Assembly: GCA_900556485.1 (NCBI GenBank) | Contig: USOX01000009.1 | Location: 39,054 to 103,053 of the forward strand | DNA length: 64,000 nt | Direction of reading: 5' to 3' | From: an uncultured Dysgonomonas sp. | GTDB taxonomy: Bacteria > Bacteroidota > Bacteroidia > Bacteroidales > Dysgonomonadaceae | Part shown: positions 48,958 through 58,917 of the stretch, in pieces | Numbering within the stretch: the stretch's first letter is position 1 | How the letters are laid out: every line of letters starts with the position of its first letter | Program-made: the position numbers and the translations under genes | Notes under the pieces: model-generated | Database searches by the model: none | Told to the model about the DNA's origin: nothing | What the model saw: the letters and a program-made list of their open reading frames with translations, nothing else

Positions 48958-50370
48958 TTATCTTCTTGTTAATTCTTCTACTTCCGCTTCCAGTTCTAAT
49001 ACACCTTTTACTCCTTCGGTACTGCTTTTCCGCAACAGTATATTTAGAGTCTGCATTATAAGCTTTATATCCAAGGCTAAGGAGTAGCCATTTATATATA
49101 ATAAATCATATTTTAGTTTATCTCTTACTGATGTATTATATTTCCCCTGAACTTGTGCCAAGCCTGTTAATCCGGCTTTCACTCTATGACGAAGATTATA
49201 TTCTGGGATTTCAGCACTAAACTTTTCCACAAAAAATGGTCTTTCAGGACGTGGGCCTACAATACTCATATCCCCTATAAGAATATTAAAGACTTGAGGA
49301 ATTTCATCCAAACGGGTTGCTCTAAGTATACGCCCTATTTTTGTGATGCGTTTATCTACATCTTGAGCCAAAACAGGACCCGACATGGCTTCTGCGTTTT
49401 CAACCATTGTCCTGAATTTATATATTTTAAAGATTTTATTGTCTCTTGTAATTCTTTCCTGTACATAAAAGGCAGAGCCTCCTCCAATCTTTAGTGTCAG
49501 ATATATAATTACAAAAGGTATAAAGAAAAGAACAAGAGCAATTCCGCCTAAAACTACATCTATTAATCTCTTTATTGTTTCGCTGCCATGTGAGAGGCCT
49601 AACTCTCTAACATCCAACACGGGAGAATCGTCTATTTGGAGGAAGTCGGCATTAAATTGTAAGATATCCAGATTCTTTGGTTGATATAGTATTGTACGGC
49701 TATTTTCGAGGGAATAAAGGATAAATTTCTGTTTCTGAACTTCATCAACATCTTCTGTAAGGAAAGTTATATCACATTCGTCTATTAATTCGCATACCTT
49801 TGGATAATCAGGAGAGCATACATGTTTAATATTTGACCACATACCCCTTGATTCCAATAGTTTAAAGGCTAAAGCCTGGGACTTCTCATATCCCACAACC
49901 AAAACGGATTTACCCTTATTAGCAAAGAAGTACATCTTATTGGCAAACAAATGCCATAAGGTTATGAAGATAATCTGAAATATACTGCTGGTTAATAAAA
50001 TACTTCGGGGAAAGGCAAACTCTCTTATAAAGAAGCTTATAGCCATTGTTATAAATAATAGAGCTCCTATGGATAATACGACCGTATAACCGATTCCGAA
50101 GAAGGTGAAATCTTTTGGCTTGTCTAGTTCAAATATATGATTTAGAACCAAATAAGTGACTATTATATATGGTAAAATAGCCCAAAAAGCATTGTAGTTT
50201 AATGTAAAATTATCTAAGGTATCTTTAAACAGGTAGAAAGATACCATATAAGATGTGAATATAATAGCTATATCCAACAAAGGCATAAACAGGCGAAAAA
50301 ACCTGTAGCCAAAAATCTTATCAAATAGACTTCTCATTTGTGTTATTTTAAATAAAGGCTTCTTAGCCAA
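48958..50370 (-). CDS. Polyprenyl-phosphate sugar-1-phosphate transferase (WcaJ/WbaP-like)
   Basis: 470 aa. Four to five N-terminal membrane segments (about 20-45, 55-75, 93-115, 123-145), a Rossmann-like CoA_binding_3 region (about 150-260), and the C-terminal bacterial sugar-transferase domain: 'KRLIDVVLGGIALVLF', 'YKFRTMVENAE', 'LRATRLDEIPQVFNIL', 'MSIVGPRPERP'. It loads the first sugar on undecaprenyl phosphate for an exopolysaccharide or O-antigen. Sits upstream of the nitroreductase/KdsC genes. Sugar specificity unclear. Confidence 0.94.
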   Translation of the reverse strand: MAKKPLFKITQMRSLFDKIFGYRFFRLFMPLLDIAIIFTSYMVSFYLFKDTLDNFTLNYNAFWAILPYIIVTYLVLNHIFELDKPKDFTFFGIGYTVVLSIGALLFITMAISFFIREFAFPRSILLTSSIFQIIFITLWHLFANKMYFFANKGKSVLVVGYEKSQALAFKLLESRGMWSNIKHVCSPDYPKVCELIDECDITFLTEDVDEVQKQKFILYSLENSRTILYQPKNLDILQFNADFLQIDDSPVLDVRELGLSHGSETIKRLIDVVLGGIALVLFFIPFVIIYLTLKIGGGSAFYVQERITRDNKIFKIYKFRTMVENAEAMSGPVLAQDVDKRITKIGRILRATRLDEIPQVFNILIGDMSIVGPRPERPFFVEKFSAEIPEYNLRHRVKAGLTGLAQVQGKYNTSVRDKLKYDLLYINGYSLALDIKLIMQTLNILLRKSSTEGVKGVLELEAEVEELTRR

Positions 50371-50384
50371 CCATCCAGAAGCCT
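50356..50384 (-). terminator. Terminator after topA
   Basis: Minus-strand hairpin AGGCTTCT (50384-50377) with AGAAGCCT (50363-50356), loop of 13 bases, then TTTATTT. Lies between topA and the sugar transferase. Confidence 0.65.
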
Positions 50385-50398
50385 ATAGAGGCAAAGAT

Positions 50399-52735
50399 TT
50401 ACTTTTTCTTTGCTCTTCCTTTCGCCTTCGAAGTTGTTTTATCCTCTGTAGAATTAACTATCTTCATCGCACCTTCAAAATCCAGACTTTGTGGATCAGT
50501 ACCCTTTGGTATTTTAAAATTAGCTTTCTTATAAGCTATATATGGACCATAACGACCATTTAATATTTGTAGATCAGCATCTTCATCAAATACCTTGATC
50601 TGCTTTTCTGCATCTTTTTGTCTCTTATCCAATATAAGAGGTGTGGCCAGTTCTAAGTCTACACTATATGGATCATACCCTTTCGGTAAAGATATAAATT
50701 TACCATCATGCTTGATGTATGGCCCAAAACGTCCAACAGCAACACTTACATCTTTACCTTCGAACTCTCCTAAAGAACGAGGGAGTTCAAATAATTTTAA
50801 CGCTTCATCTATGGTAATAGTTGCAATGGATTGATTTTTTTGTAGTCCTGCAAATAACGGTTTTTCTTCTTCCTCTTGAGTCCCGATCTGAACCATCGGT
50901 CCAAAACGCCCTATTTTAACAGATATTTGACGCCCTGTTTTAGGGTCTGTTCCTAATATGCGTTCACCAACTTTATGGTCTGTTTGTACATTAGTTGCTG
51001 TTTCGACTGAAGGATGGAACACTTTGTAGAATTTATCTATCAAAGCTGTCCAGTTTTCCTCACCTTCTGCAACTTGGTCAAATTCCTTCTCTACTGTAGC
51101 AGTAAAGTTGTAATCCAATATTCCAGGAAAATATTCTGTTAAGAAATCATTTACCACCATTCCGGTATCGGTGGGGATCAGCTTTCCTTTATCAGCTCCG
51201 GTAATTTCTTTTTTATCTGTATCTGTTATCTTATCCTTTTTTAATGTAAGGACATTATATTGACGCTCTGTTCCTTCAAGGTTTGATTTTTCTACATATT
51301 CCCTGTTCTGGATAGTAGAAATAGTTGGTGCATAAGTGGACGGACGGCCTATACCTAGCTCTTCCAGTTTTCTCACCAATGCAGCTTCACTATAACGGCT
51401 AGGACGTTGTGTGAAACGTTCTGTTGCTGTAACGTCTTTTACATCTAGAGCCTCATTTACCTTCACAGGAGGTAGTATGCTCGTATCATTGTCTGCCACC
51501 TCGTCATCAGTTCCTTCAAGATACACATGTAAGAAACCGGCAAATTTGATAACTTCACCTACGGCCGTGAACTTGAGGTCTTTATTGTTAGATATCTTAA
51601 TCGTTATTGTTGTTTTTTCTAGCTCTGCATCCGCCATTTGCGAAGCGATTGTTCTTTTCCAGATGAGATCGTAAAGCCTTTTTTCCTGAGCTGTGCCAGG
51701 CACAGTTTGTTCCGACATATAAGTTGGGCGGATAGCCTCATGCGCTTCCTGAGCTCCTTTAGTCTTTGTAGAGAATTGACGTGTTTTTACATATTCCTTA
51801 CCATAAGAAGATTCTATTTCTGCCTTACAAGCTCCTATTGCCAGAGTTGAGAGGTTGACGGAGTCGGTACGCATATATGTAATCTTACCCGATTCGTACA
51901 ATTTTTGAGCCATCATCATTGTTGTAGCTACAGAATACCCCAGCTTGCGGGATGCTTCCTGCTGCAATGTGGATGTAGTAAAAGGTGCTGCCGGTGATTT
52001 TTTTACAGGCTTAGTCTCTATTTCTTCAACTGAGAAAGATGCTCCTTTTAATTTCTCTAAAAAGTCTAGAGCTTCTTTTTTAGTCTTTAGTCTTTTGCTT
52101 AGTTCTGTTTTTATTTCGGAAACTACTCCGTTTTCGTTTTTTGTAAAAACAGCAATAACCCGGTATGATGCCTCACTTTTGAATGCCTGAATTTCTCTTT
52201 CGCGTTCAACAATTAACCTTACGGCTACTGATTGAACACGTCCTGCTGATAGTGCCGGTTTAACTTTTTTCCAAAGCACAGGTGACAACTCAAAACCAAC
52301 AATACGGTCTAGCACCCTACGTGCTTGTTGAGCATCAACCAAGTTTTCGTCTATTTTCCGTGGATTTGCTATAGCATTTAGTATTGCATCTTTTGTAATT
52401 TCATGGAATGCAATCCTCTTTGTCTTATTTTCGTCCAGTTTTAATGTCTTGAATAAATGCCATGATATAGCCTCTCCTTCGCGGTCTTCATCGGAAGCCA
52501 ACCAAATGGTGTCAGCATCTTTCGCAGCTTTTTTAAGATCCTCTACAATTTTCTTCTTATCTGCAGGGACTTCATATATAGGAGTATAGTTGTCCTCCAT
52601 GTCTATACCTAAATCCTTCTTTTTCAGATCACGTATATGTCCAAAGCTGGACATTACTTTGTAATCCTTTCCTAAGAATTTTTCTATTGTTTTAGCTTTA
52701 GCAGGAGACTCAACAATTACTAAGTTTTTATGCAT
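50399..52735 (-). CDS. topA: DNA topoisomerase I
   Basis: 778 aa. Toprim domain at the N-terminus ('VIVESPAKAKTIEKFLG', 'ASDEDREGEAISWHL' with the acidic metal site), the cleavage domain with catalytic Tyr287 in 'ITYMRTDSVNLS', and a C-terminal region with three lysine-tract repeats of the type 'GRFGPYIKHDGKFISLPKG' in place of zinc fingers, ending 'KAKGRAKKK'. It relaxes negative supercoils through a 5'-phosphotyrosine intermediate. Single gene with its own terminator; the intergenic 201 bp upstream shows no other feature. Confidence 0.97.
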   Translation of the reverse strand: MHKNLVIVESPAKAKTIEKFLGKDYKVMSSFGHIRDLKKKDLGIDMEDNYTPIYEVPADKKKIVEDLKKAAKDADTIWLASDEDREGEAISWHLFKTLKLDENKTKRIAFHEITKDAILNAIANPRKIDENLVDAQQARRVLDRIVGFELSPVLWKKVKPALSAGRVQSVAVRLIVEREREIQAFKSEASYRVIAVFTKNENGVVSEIKTELSKRLKTKKEALDFLEKLKGASFSVEEIETKPVKKSPAAPFTTSTLQQEASRKLGYSVATTMMMAQKLYESGKITYMRTDSVNLSTLAIGACKAEIESSYGKEYVKTRQFSTKTKGAQEAHEAIRPTYMSEQTVPGTAQEKRLYDLIWKRTIASQMADAELEKTTITIKISNNKDLKFTAVGEVIKFAGFLHVYLEGTDDEVADNDTSILPPVKVNEALDVKDVTATERFTQRPSRYSEAALVRKLEELGIGRPSTYAPTISTIQNREYVEKSNLEGTERQYNVLTLKKDKITDTDKKEITGADKGKLIPTDTGMVVNDFLTEYFPGILDYNFTATVEKEFDQVAEGEENWTALIDKFYKVFHPSVETATNVQTDHKVGERILGTDPKTGRQISVKIGRFGPMVQIGTQEEEEKPLFAGLQKNQSIATITIDEALKLFELPRSLGEFEGKDVSVAVGRFGPYIKHDGKFISLPKGYDPYSVDLELATPLILDKRQKDAEKQIKVFDEDADLQILNGRYGPYIAYKKANFKIPKGTDPQSLDFEGAMKIVNSTEDKTTSKAKGRAKKK

Positions 52736-52936
52736 ATTTTATATATAAGCGATCATGTAATAAGCGGAAAAAAGCTCAATTTTCCCGTTCTTTATTTATT
52801 TCGAACCGCAAAAGTAATGATTTTGTTTTAAAAAAGCAGAATATTTTTTCTTTGCTATTTTTGTTTGTGTTTGTATTTCAATGTTTTTTAATAAAACGTT
52901 TTGAAAAAATAGAGCCAGCAGAGTATTTCATTATGT

Positions 52937-54013
52937 TTAGTTGAACATTATGGGTTGAGCTTGTAATGTAAAGTCAGAATAGCCTATTTCTTCAAATTTG
53001 TATGAAGAAAGTATTTTTTTCGCTATTGGTATAAAAGTATCATAATCATAAATAATGAAATCGATGTAAGAAAAATGGAAGCCTGTAGCGCCACCCAAGC
53101 AATTCGCAATGCCATAATTCAACGTTTGTGCCATTATCTTGTCTTCGATATCTCCCCTGAAATTAACGATATTTTCTCTTGGAATCTGCGTATTTTCAAA
53201 AAACAGAAAACCAAAAAATACACCATTGTTCTTGGCTTCTTCAAACTTTGGGCTTTCACCACTATAATATTCATTTATAATAGGAGTACATGATGAATAG
53301 CCTGAAAAAATATCCTCTCGAAGTTTCCAGTCACTTTCTTTACTTGGTTCCATTCTGTAACCCTTGTATATGTCGCATGGGTTATCGAAGCGATTCCATT
53401 CATTTTTATCAATAGTATCGTCAATGAAAGATTTGAGGTTCAGGATAGTATTACTTTGCCTATCTAGTTTATTTTCCACAAAATCAACATAGCCCAAATA
53501 TTCCATTGTATATAGCTCGCTTATAAATTGATCTATATAAATAAAAAACATGGAATAACGTTGATTCTCATCTAATTCCATCAGCTTGGGACAGTAAACC
53601 TCTATATTGACCCTATTTCTATTGTCATCAATTTCTGGATAAATTGTAATATCATCTTCTCCAATTCTTACATTATACATTTCCATCTGAGATCCGGGCT
53701 TACCATGAGCGGGTTTAGATGAATAGAAATTCCATTTTTTCCATAGGTGTTCAGGAGCATATTGAAGCCAATAATATAATTGAAGTAACCTTGCTCTATC
53801 TCCTTCAGGGGTTAATATTAATTCGTATTTTCCTTCCGGATTTTTTCCTAACTCAAAGTATACTTTATCAAAAGCTATTTGCAAAACATTATCAACAAAG
53901 CTAATAAGAGTTTCTCCGTTGGCTTTATCGTCCATCATTTGTCTTATATGGGCCTCCTCAGCAACAAAGGATTCCCAAAATTTGGTTACCCTATTTTTAA
54001 AAAAATCTTGCAT
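52937..54013 (-). CDS. Hypothetical protein
   Basis: 358 aa, soluble, acidic, no signal peptide. It begins 'QDFFKNRVTKFWESFVAEE' and contains 'YYWLQYAPEHLWKKWNFY' near residue 85, 'DITIYPEIDDNRNRVNIEV' and 'GVFFGFLFFENTQIPRENI'. The pattern of paired strands and helices is coherent and length is well preserved, so it is surely expressed, but I know no family for it. It stands alone with 200 bp and 317 bp gaps on either side. Confidence 0.8.
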   Translation of the reverse strand: MQDFFKNRVTKFWESFVAEEAHIRQMMDDKANGETLISFVDNVLQIAFDKVYFELGKNPEGKYELILTPEGDRARLLQLYYWLQYAPEHLWKKWNFYSSKPAHGKPGSQMEMYNVRIGEDDITIYPEIDDNRNRVNIEVYCPKLMELDENQRYSMFFIYIDQFISELYTMEYLGYVDFVENKLDRQSNTILNLKSFIDDTIDKNEWNRFDNPCDIYKGYRMEPSKESDWKLREDIFSGYSSCTPIINEYYSGESPKFEEAKNNGVFFGFLFFENTQIPRENIVNFRGDIEDKIMAQTLNYGIANCLGGATGFHFSYIDFIIYDYDTFIPIAKKILSSYKFEEIGYSDFTLQAQPIMFN

Positions 54014-54330
54014 ATTTGTGTTTTCGTTAGTTTGAACCTTCAGAAATCAAAGATAGCAATTTAATTTTATTGTGAAAGCCTCTTTGTTTGTGAGGTTTAT
54101 AGTGTCAAAAAAACGAAAAGATGAATTATATAAATTATATGTTACTTTTTAACAAATTAACATTAATTTGGGAGTGAACGAGCATTTGTTTACCTTTTTT
54201 GTTTTGTGTTGTTATAGCATCTTGGATAAAATTCATTAGAAATAATAAAAAAGAGATTAGATAAATTTTCATTTTTATTTTACTAATTTTGCATCCTGAA
54301 ATTTAATCGCTTAACTATTAAAAAATAAAA
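54014..54330. other. Divergent intergenic region before fabD
   Basis: 317 bp, AT-rich, no gene. Only the fabD -7 box at 54284-54291 and a short hairpin-like GCCTC...GAGG near 54078-54096 are visible. Confidence 0.6.
54284..54291 (+). promoter_or_regulatory. -7 box of fabD
   Basis: TAATTTTG followed by C, exact TAnnTTTG, 39 bp before the start codon. Confidence 0.55.
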
Positions 54331-55212
54331 ATGAAAGCATTTGTATTTCCTGGGCAGGGAGCTCAATTTGTAGGTATGGGTAAAGATCTTTATGAAACAT
54401 CCCCATTAGCCAAAGAAATGTTTGAAAAAGCAAATGAGATCCTAGGATTCCGTATTACAGACTTAATGTTTGCCGGAACAGACGAAGATCTTCGTCAAAC
54501 AAAAGTAACCCAACCGGCTATATTTTTACACTCTGTTATATTAGCAAAAACAATGGGTGAAGAATTTGAACCCAATATGGTTGCAGGACACTCATTAGGA
54601 GAATTTTCAGCTTTAGTTGCAGCCAATGCATTATCTTTTGAAGATGGTTTAAAACTTGTATATAAGCGTGCTTTAGCTATGCAGAAAGCATGTGAATTGA
54701 ATCCTTCTACTATGGCTGCTGTTTTAGGTTTGCCGGATGAGAAAGTGGAGGAAATATGTGCTTCTATCACAGATGAAATAGTGGTTCCTGCAAATTATAA
54801 CTGTCCGGGACAGATTGTTATTTCAGGTACAAATGCAGGTATTGATAAAGCATGCGAATTGCTGCTGGCTGCAGGAGCAAAACGAGCTCTAAAATTAAAA
54901 GTAGGTGGTGCTTTTCACTCTCCTCTAATGGAACCGGCAAAAGTAGAACTGTCAGAAGCGATTAATTCTACAGCCATCAGTGTACCTATTTGTCCGGTAT
55001 ATCAAAATGTATCAACAAAAGGGGAAACAAATTCGGAAACCATTAAAGCTAACCTGATTGCTCAATTAACAGCTCCTGTAAAATGGACTCAATCTGTAGA
55101 GCATATGGTAGCAGACGGTGCAACAGAATTTATAGAACTTGGACCTGGTAATGTTCTTCAAGGATTGGTGAAGAAGATCGCTAAAGATGTAACAACCAGC
55201 GGAAAACAATAA
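54331..55212 (+). CDS. fabD: Malonyl-CoA:ACP transacylase
   Basis: 293 aa, complete. It transfers malonyl from CoA to acyl carrier protein for fatty acid synthesis. 'FPGQGAQFVGMGKDLY' at the start, catalytic Ser88 in GHSLGE, 'QPAIFLHSV' and His196 in 'GAFHSPLMEPA', C-terminal 'FIELGPGNVLQGLVKKI'. Stands alone, not in a fab cluster; a large inverted repeat follows immediately. Confidence 0.96.
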   Translation: MKAFVFPGQGAQFVGMGKDLYETSPLAKEMFEKANEILGFRITDLMFAGTDEDLRQTKVTQPAIFLHSVILAKTMGEEFEPNMVAGHSLGEFSALVAANALSFEDGLKLVYKRALAMQKACELNPSTMAAVLGLPDEKVEEICASITDEIVVPANYNCPGQIVISGTNAGIDKACELLLAAGAKRALKLKVGGAFHSPLMEPAKVELSEAINSTAISVPICPVYQNVSTKGETNSETIKANLIAQLTAPVKWTQSVEHMVADGATEFIELGPGNVLQGLVKKIAKDVTTSGKQ

Positions 55213-55219
55213 AAATATT

Positions 55220-55289
55220 AGTTACGAGTTACAAGTCTTTTAAATAGGCTTAATCGTTGCTGGTAACTCGTGACTTGTAACTTGTAACT
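55220..55289. repeat. Inverted repeat between fabD and rfbD
   Basis: AGTTACGAGTTACAAGTC (55220-55237) pairs with GACTTGTAACTTGTAACT (55272-55289), one mismatch in 18. Each arm is itself a tandem of TTACAAG-type units. Might stop transcription or simply be one of the common palindromic intergenic repeats of Bacteroidetes. Confidence 0.6.
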
Positions 55290-55355
55290 ATTATGGCATT
55301 TTTTTCTGGCAATAAACAGGCTGACGATCAAGACGAAACAGCTAAAAACATTTTC

Positions 55356-56243
55356 ATGTTCGAACTTGTGCAAAAAAATATTTTGATAACAGGTGCTAAC
55401 GGGCAGCTAGGTAACGAGATAAGGCGTGCATCTGTAAATCATGAAAAAAACTTCAGATTTTTCTTTACAGATGTAGCTGAACTTGATATAACAAGTCCGG
55501 AAGCTATAGATTCTTATTTAAAGGAGAATAATATAAATTATATAATTAATTGCGCAGCTTACACAGCAGTTGATAAAGCAGAGGAGGATGTAGAACTTTG
55601 CTATAAAATAAATAAAGATGCTGCAATAAACTTGGGAATTGCGGCTACAAATAGCAATGCAAAAGTTATACATATATCAACTGATTATGTGTATGATGGT
55701 TACAAGACAGAACCTTATATAGAAACAGATTCCACAAATCCTCAATCTGTTTATGGAAAATCGAAATGGGAGGGAGAGAATGGTTTAATGGAGGCTTGTC
55801 CGGAATCTATTATTATCAGAACCTCTTGGTTGTACTCTATCTTTGGTAATAATTTTGTGAAAACCATGATAAAGTACGGAAAAGAACGGGATTCTCTGAA
55901 TGTGGTTGCTGACCAAAAAGGTACGCCAACAAATGCTGCTGATTTAGCCCATGCACTAATTAAAATATTAGATTTTTCGGAAGCAAATAGATTTGAATCT
56001 GGTATATATCATTACTCAAATGAAGGTGTCACTACCTGGTATGACTTTACTTTAGAGATTCATAAAGATGCAGGGATTGAATGTGTTGTGAATCCTATAA
56101 AAACAAGTGAATATCCCACTAAAGCAACTAGACCACAATATAGTGTTTTAGATAAAGCGAAAATAAAATCAACTTTCCAGCTCATTATTCCTAATTGGGA
56201 AGAAAGTTTGAACATTTGTGTTAAAGAATTGTTATCTAATTAA
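55356..56243 (+). CDS. rfbD: dTDP-4-dehydrorhamnose reductase
   Basis: 295 aa from the ATG at 55356, which places 'KNILITGANGQLGNEI' at the usual N-terminus. An earlier ATG at 55293 would add 21 residues not seen in family members. SDR motifs: GANGQLG (NADPH), 'INCAAYTAVDKAEED', active site 'STDYVYDGY' and 'YGKSKWEGE' (Tyr, Lys), 'IIRTSWLYS'. It makes dTDP-L-rhamnose, a donor for surface glycans. rfbABC are not in the window. The upstream inverted repeat lies before the start. Confidence 0.94.
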   Translation: MFELVQKNILITGANGQLGNEIRRASVNHEKNFRFFFTDVAELDITSPEAIDSYLKENNINYIINCAAYTAVDKAEEDVELCYKINKDAAINLGIAATNSNAKVIHISTDYVYDGYKTEPYIETDSTNPQSVYGKSKWEGENGLMEACPESIIIRTSWLYSIFGNNFVKTMIKYGKERDSLNVVADQKGTPTNAADLAHALIKILDFSEANRFESGIYHYSNEGVTTWYDFTLEIHKDAGIECVVNPIKTSEYPTKATRPQYSVLDKAKIKSTFQLIIPNWEESLNICVKELLSN

Positions 56244-56285
56244 ATAAGTATTTTACAATAAATAATTCTTTACATACTTACTGCA

Positions 56286-56849
56286 ATGAAAAAGGGACTT
56301 CTTTTTTGTATAGTTGCTATTTTATTCGTTTCGTGCAATATGAAGCAAAATCAACTTGAAGCTTCCGAAGCAGGATTAGTGCAACCCGACCTTCATATCG
56401 AGCTCAGCGAGGCCTCAATTGGAAAAAACTTTAATGATATTGATTTTGAAAATCTACCTTGTATGACAAAAGCTGTTTATGATAGTTTGCAATTAAATAA
56501 AGTTGTAGGCCTTGATGGTTATGATACCACTTATTTGTCGGTCGGACGAGTTTTGTTATTCAATGATAAGGGGAAAATAATAACTATACAAGTAGTTACA
56601 GATGGGGAATTGACTGAATATTTACTTAGTTATGATAAAGATGGCAATCTCAGAGATAATCTTATTGTAGCATATGAAGATATGGTTGAAAATTACAGTG
56701 AAATAACCAGTATAATAAATGACCGCCAAATAACTGTCCAGTCTGTGGAGTTTAGCTATTTTGATGAAAATGGAGAGACTTCGGAAACATCTGATACAGC
56801 GATAACTAAATATGATATATCTCCCGAATTGAAATTTATAATGAATTAA
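56286..56849 (+). CDS. Lipoprotein of unknown function
   Basis: 187 aa, lipobox VSC (Cys17). Mature part acidic; 'YLLSYDKDGNLRDNLIVAYEDMVE' (shortened) and 'VEFSYFDENGETSETSD' suggest repeated beta hairpins like those of small periplasmic lipoproteins. No family recognised with confidence. It follows rfbD by 42 bp and ends at a terminator. Confidence 0.8.
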   Translation: MKKGLLFCIVAILFVSCNMKQNQLEASEAGLVQPDLHIELSEASIGKNFNDIDFENLPCMTKAVYDSLQLNKVVGLDGYDTTYLSVGRVLLFNDKGKIITIQVVTDGELTEYLLSYDKDGNLRDNLIVAYEDMVENYSEITSIINDRQITVQSVEFSYFDENGETSETSDTAITKYDISPELKFIMN

Positions 56850-56876
56850 AAAATACTATTGGTATTCTATTATATT

Positions 56877-56903
56877 AAAGCTTTCATTTTGAAGGCTTTT
56901 TTT
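56877..56903 (+). terminator. Terminator after the 56286 lipoprotein gene
   Basis: AAAGCTTTC (56877-56885) with GAAGGCTTT (56891-56899), loop ATTTT, one G-U pair, then T residues. Confidence 0.8.
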
Positions 56904-56997
56904 GTGACATGCAACATATAGTAATCCAAATGCATCTTATTATATGTATGAATATAGTCCGGTATAATATGTATGTATATACTACGTTCTTGTATTA

Positions 56998-57040
56998 TGC
57001 GCAGAGTCCGATATCATAATATCTTTTTTTACTCTGCGCA
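56998..57040 (+). ncRNA. Strong hairpin, possible part of a small RNA
   Basis: Perfect 10-bp arms TGCGCAGAGT (56998-57007) and ACTCTGCGCA (57031-57040) enclose a second stem GATAT/ATATC and a T-run. With the terminator at 57265-57303 it could be the 5' domain of a ~300-nt RNA. Prediction only. Confidence 0.35.
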
Positions 57041-57082
57041 GATTGCGTTTGTTCTTTGTTTTTTATCCAAACAACACAGATT

Positions 57083-57199
57083 ATGAAAAGTATTAGTTTA
57101 AGTTTGTATTATTCTTTAGCTTTATTTTTTTATTCCTTACATGTTTCAATAACAATAAAAATGCGCGCCATCGGTAAAAAACTAAAAATAACCGATTAA
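57083..57199 (+). CDS. Possible 38-aa membrane micropeptide
   Basis: ATG at 57083, TAA at 57197. The peptide has a hydrophobic N-terminal stretch 'ISLSLYYSLALFFYSLHV' and a basic end 'MRAIGKKLKITD', the layout of small membrane peptides. It lies between a hairpin and a terminator that otherwise has no gene. No homologue known to me; low confidence. Confidence 0.25.
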   Translation: MKSISLSLYYSLALFFYSLHVSITIKMRAIGKKLKITD

Positions 57200-57264
57200 C
57201 TGAATAAAGCCAAAGAAAAATATAAAAGAGGTATTTTTCTATGAATTAGGCTAAATAATCATTT

Positions 57265-57303
57265 AAGCGTAAACAATAATAATTATTGTCTGCGCTTTTT
57301 TTA
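57265..57303 (+). terminator. Orphan terminator before prfC
   Basis: AAGCG and ACAATAAT pair with ATTATTGT and CGCTT (57265-57296, small internal loop), followed by seven T. It ends 2 bp before the prfC -7 box, so it must serve something upstream. Confidence 0.8.
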
Positions 57304-57304
57304 G

Positions 57305-57312
57305 TATTTTTG
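57305..57312 (+). promoter_or_regulatory. -7 box of prfC
   Basis: TATTTTTG fits TAnnTTTG, 21 bp before the start codon; TTG at 57286-57288 is 16 bp upstream. Confidence 0.55.
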
Positions 57313-57333
57313 CCGTTCAATATTAAAAAATCA

Positions 57334-58914
57334 ATGAGCGAACTAGAAAAAGAAATACATAAGAGAAGAACTTTTGCTATCATTAGCCATCCGGATGCTG
57401 GTAAAACTACACTAACGGAAAAGTTGTTGCTCTTTGGTGGAGCCATACATGTAGCCGGTGCCGTAAAATCTAACAAGATAAAGAAAACCGCAACGTCCGA
57501 CTGGATGGAAATAGAAAAACAACGTGGTATTTCCGTTGCAACGTCTGTTATGGGGTTTGAATACGATGGCTACAAAATAAATATATTGGATACTCCTGGT
57601 CACCAGGATTTTGCTGAAGATACATACCGTACGCTTACTGCAGTAGATAGTGTTATAATTGCAGTAGACTCGGCCAAAGGGGTTGAAGCACAAACGCGGA
57701 AGTTAATGGAGGTTTGCCGTATGCGTCATACTCCGGTTATGATTTTTGTGAATAAAATGGACCGTGAGGGACGTGATCCGTTTGAACTTTTAGATGAGCT
57801 GGAAGATGAACTGAAAATAGGCGTAAGACCTTTAAGCTGGCCGATAGATAGTGGACAACGTTTCAAAGGTGTTTATAATATATATCAGGAGAAGCTGGAT
57901 CTATATACACCAAGTAAGCAAACAGTTACAGAGTCTATATCGTTTAAAGATATTAATAATCCAGAATTGGAGTCTCATATAGGCGATGAGTTGGCTGTAA
58001 AATTGAGAGATGATATAGAGTTAATAAATGGAGTGTATTCCGAATTAGATATTGATAAATATAGGAAGGGTGAAGTTGCTCCTGTATTTTTTGGCTCAGC
58101 GCTGAATAACTTTGGAGTAAAAGAATTGCTTGATTGCTTCGTCCGGATTGCGCCGTCACCACGTCCTGTCGAAGCTATAGAAAGGGAGGTAGAACCGGAG
58201 GAGGAGGCTTTCACCGGATTTATTTTTAAAATACATGCTAATATGGACCCGAACCATCGTTCATGTATAGCATTTGTGAAGATATGTTCGGGAAAATTTG
58301 AACGAAATGTAAATTATAAGCATGTGAGGCTGAACAGGCAGCTAAAGTTTTCTTCGCCAACAGCTTTTATGGCACAGAAAAAGGAAACTGTGGATGAAGC
58401 TTATGCAGGAGATATTGTTGGTCTGCCAGATACGGGTTTATTTAAGATAGGAGATACACTCACTTCCGGTGAGAATTTGCACTTCAAGGGATTGCCAAGT
58501 TTCTCTCCTGAAATGTTTAAATATATTGAGAATGCTGATCCGATGAAAGCTAAACAATTGCAGCGAGGCATTGATCAGCTGATGGATGAAGGTGTTGCCC
58601 AGTTATTTACTAATCAGTTTAATGGCAGGAAAATAATAGGGACAGTGGGGCAGTTACAATTTGAGGTTATTCAGTATCGTTTGTTGCATGAGTATGGTGC
58701 GCAATGTAAATGGGAATCACTCAATCTGTACAAAGCTTGCTGGATAGAAAGTGATAATAAAGAACAACTAATGGACTTTAAAAAACGTAAAGCTCAATAT
58801 ATAGCTTTAGATAAGGAAGGGCGTGATGTGTTCCTTGCTGATTCAGGCTATGTATTAACTATGGCTCAACAAGATTTTAAAGACATTAAATTCCATTTTA
58901 CATCGGAATTTTAA
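57334..58914 (+). CDS. prfC: Peptide chain release factor 3
   Basis: 526 aa from the ATG at 57334, typical RF3 length; an upstream TTG frame start lies inside the terminator and is rejected. GTPase motifs: G1 '[15 protein letters not shown]', G2/switch '[12 protein letters not shown]', G3 'DTPGHQDF', G4 '[10 protein letters not shown]'. RF3 uses GTP to release RF1/RF2 from the ribosome. The next gene starts 3 bp after its stop, so RF3 leads the surface-glycan operon 57334-63937. Confidence 0.96.
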   Translation: MSELEKEIHKRRTFAIISHPDAGKTTLTEKLLLFGGAIHVAGAVKSNKIKKTATSDWMEIEKQRGISVATSVMGFEYDGYKINILDTPGHQDFAEDTYRTLTAVDSVIIAVDSAKGVEAQTRKLMEVCRMRHTPVMIFVNKMDREGRDPFELLDELEDELKIGVRPLSWPIDSGQRFKGVYNIYQEKLDLYTPSKQTVTESISFKDINNPELESHIGDELAVKLRDDIELINGVYSELDIDKYRKGEVAPVFFGSALNNFGVKELLDCFVRIAPSPRPVEAIEREVEPEEEAFTGFIFKIHANMDPNHRSCIAFVKICSGKFERNVNYKHVRLNRQLKFSSPTAFMAQKKETVDEAYAGDIVGLPDTGLFKIGDTLTSGENLHFKGLPSFSPEMFKYIENADPMKAKQLQRGIDQLMDEGVAQLFTNQFNGRKIIGTVGQLQFEVIQYRLLHEYGAQCKWESLNLYKACWIESDNKEQLMDFKKRKAQYIALDKEGRDVFLADSGYVLTMAQQDFKDIKFHFTSEF

Positions 58915-58917
58915 ATC

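Larger units (their letters stand above)
56850..57333. other. Intergenic region with hairpins and a candidate small transcript before prfC
   Basis: 484 bp. In order: terminator of the lipoprotein gene (56877-56903), a 10-bp perfect hairpin (56998-57040), a 38-codon open frame (57083-57199), a strong terminator (57265-57303) and the prfC -7 box (57305-57312). Confidence 0.65.

Noticed and set aside
57286..57333. TTG start for prfC
   Set aside because: The extension overlaps the upstream terminator and the -7 box; RF3 proteins start at the ATG used.
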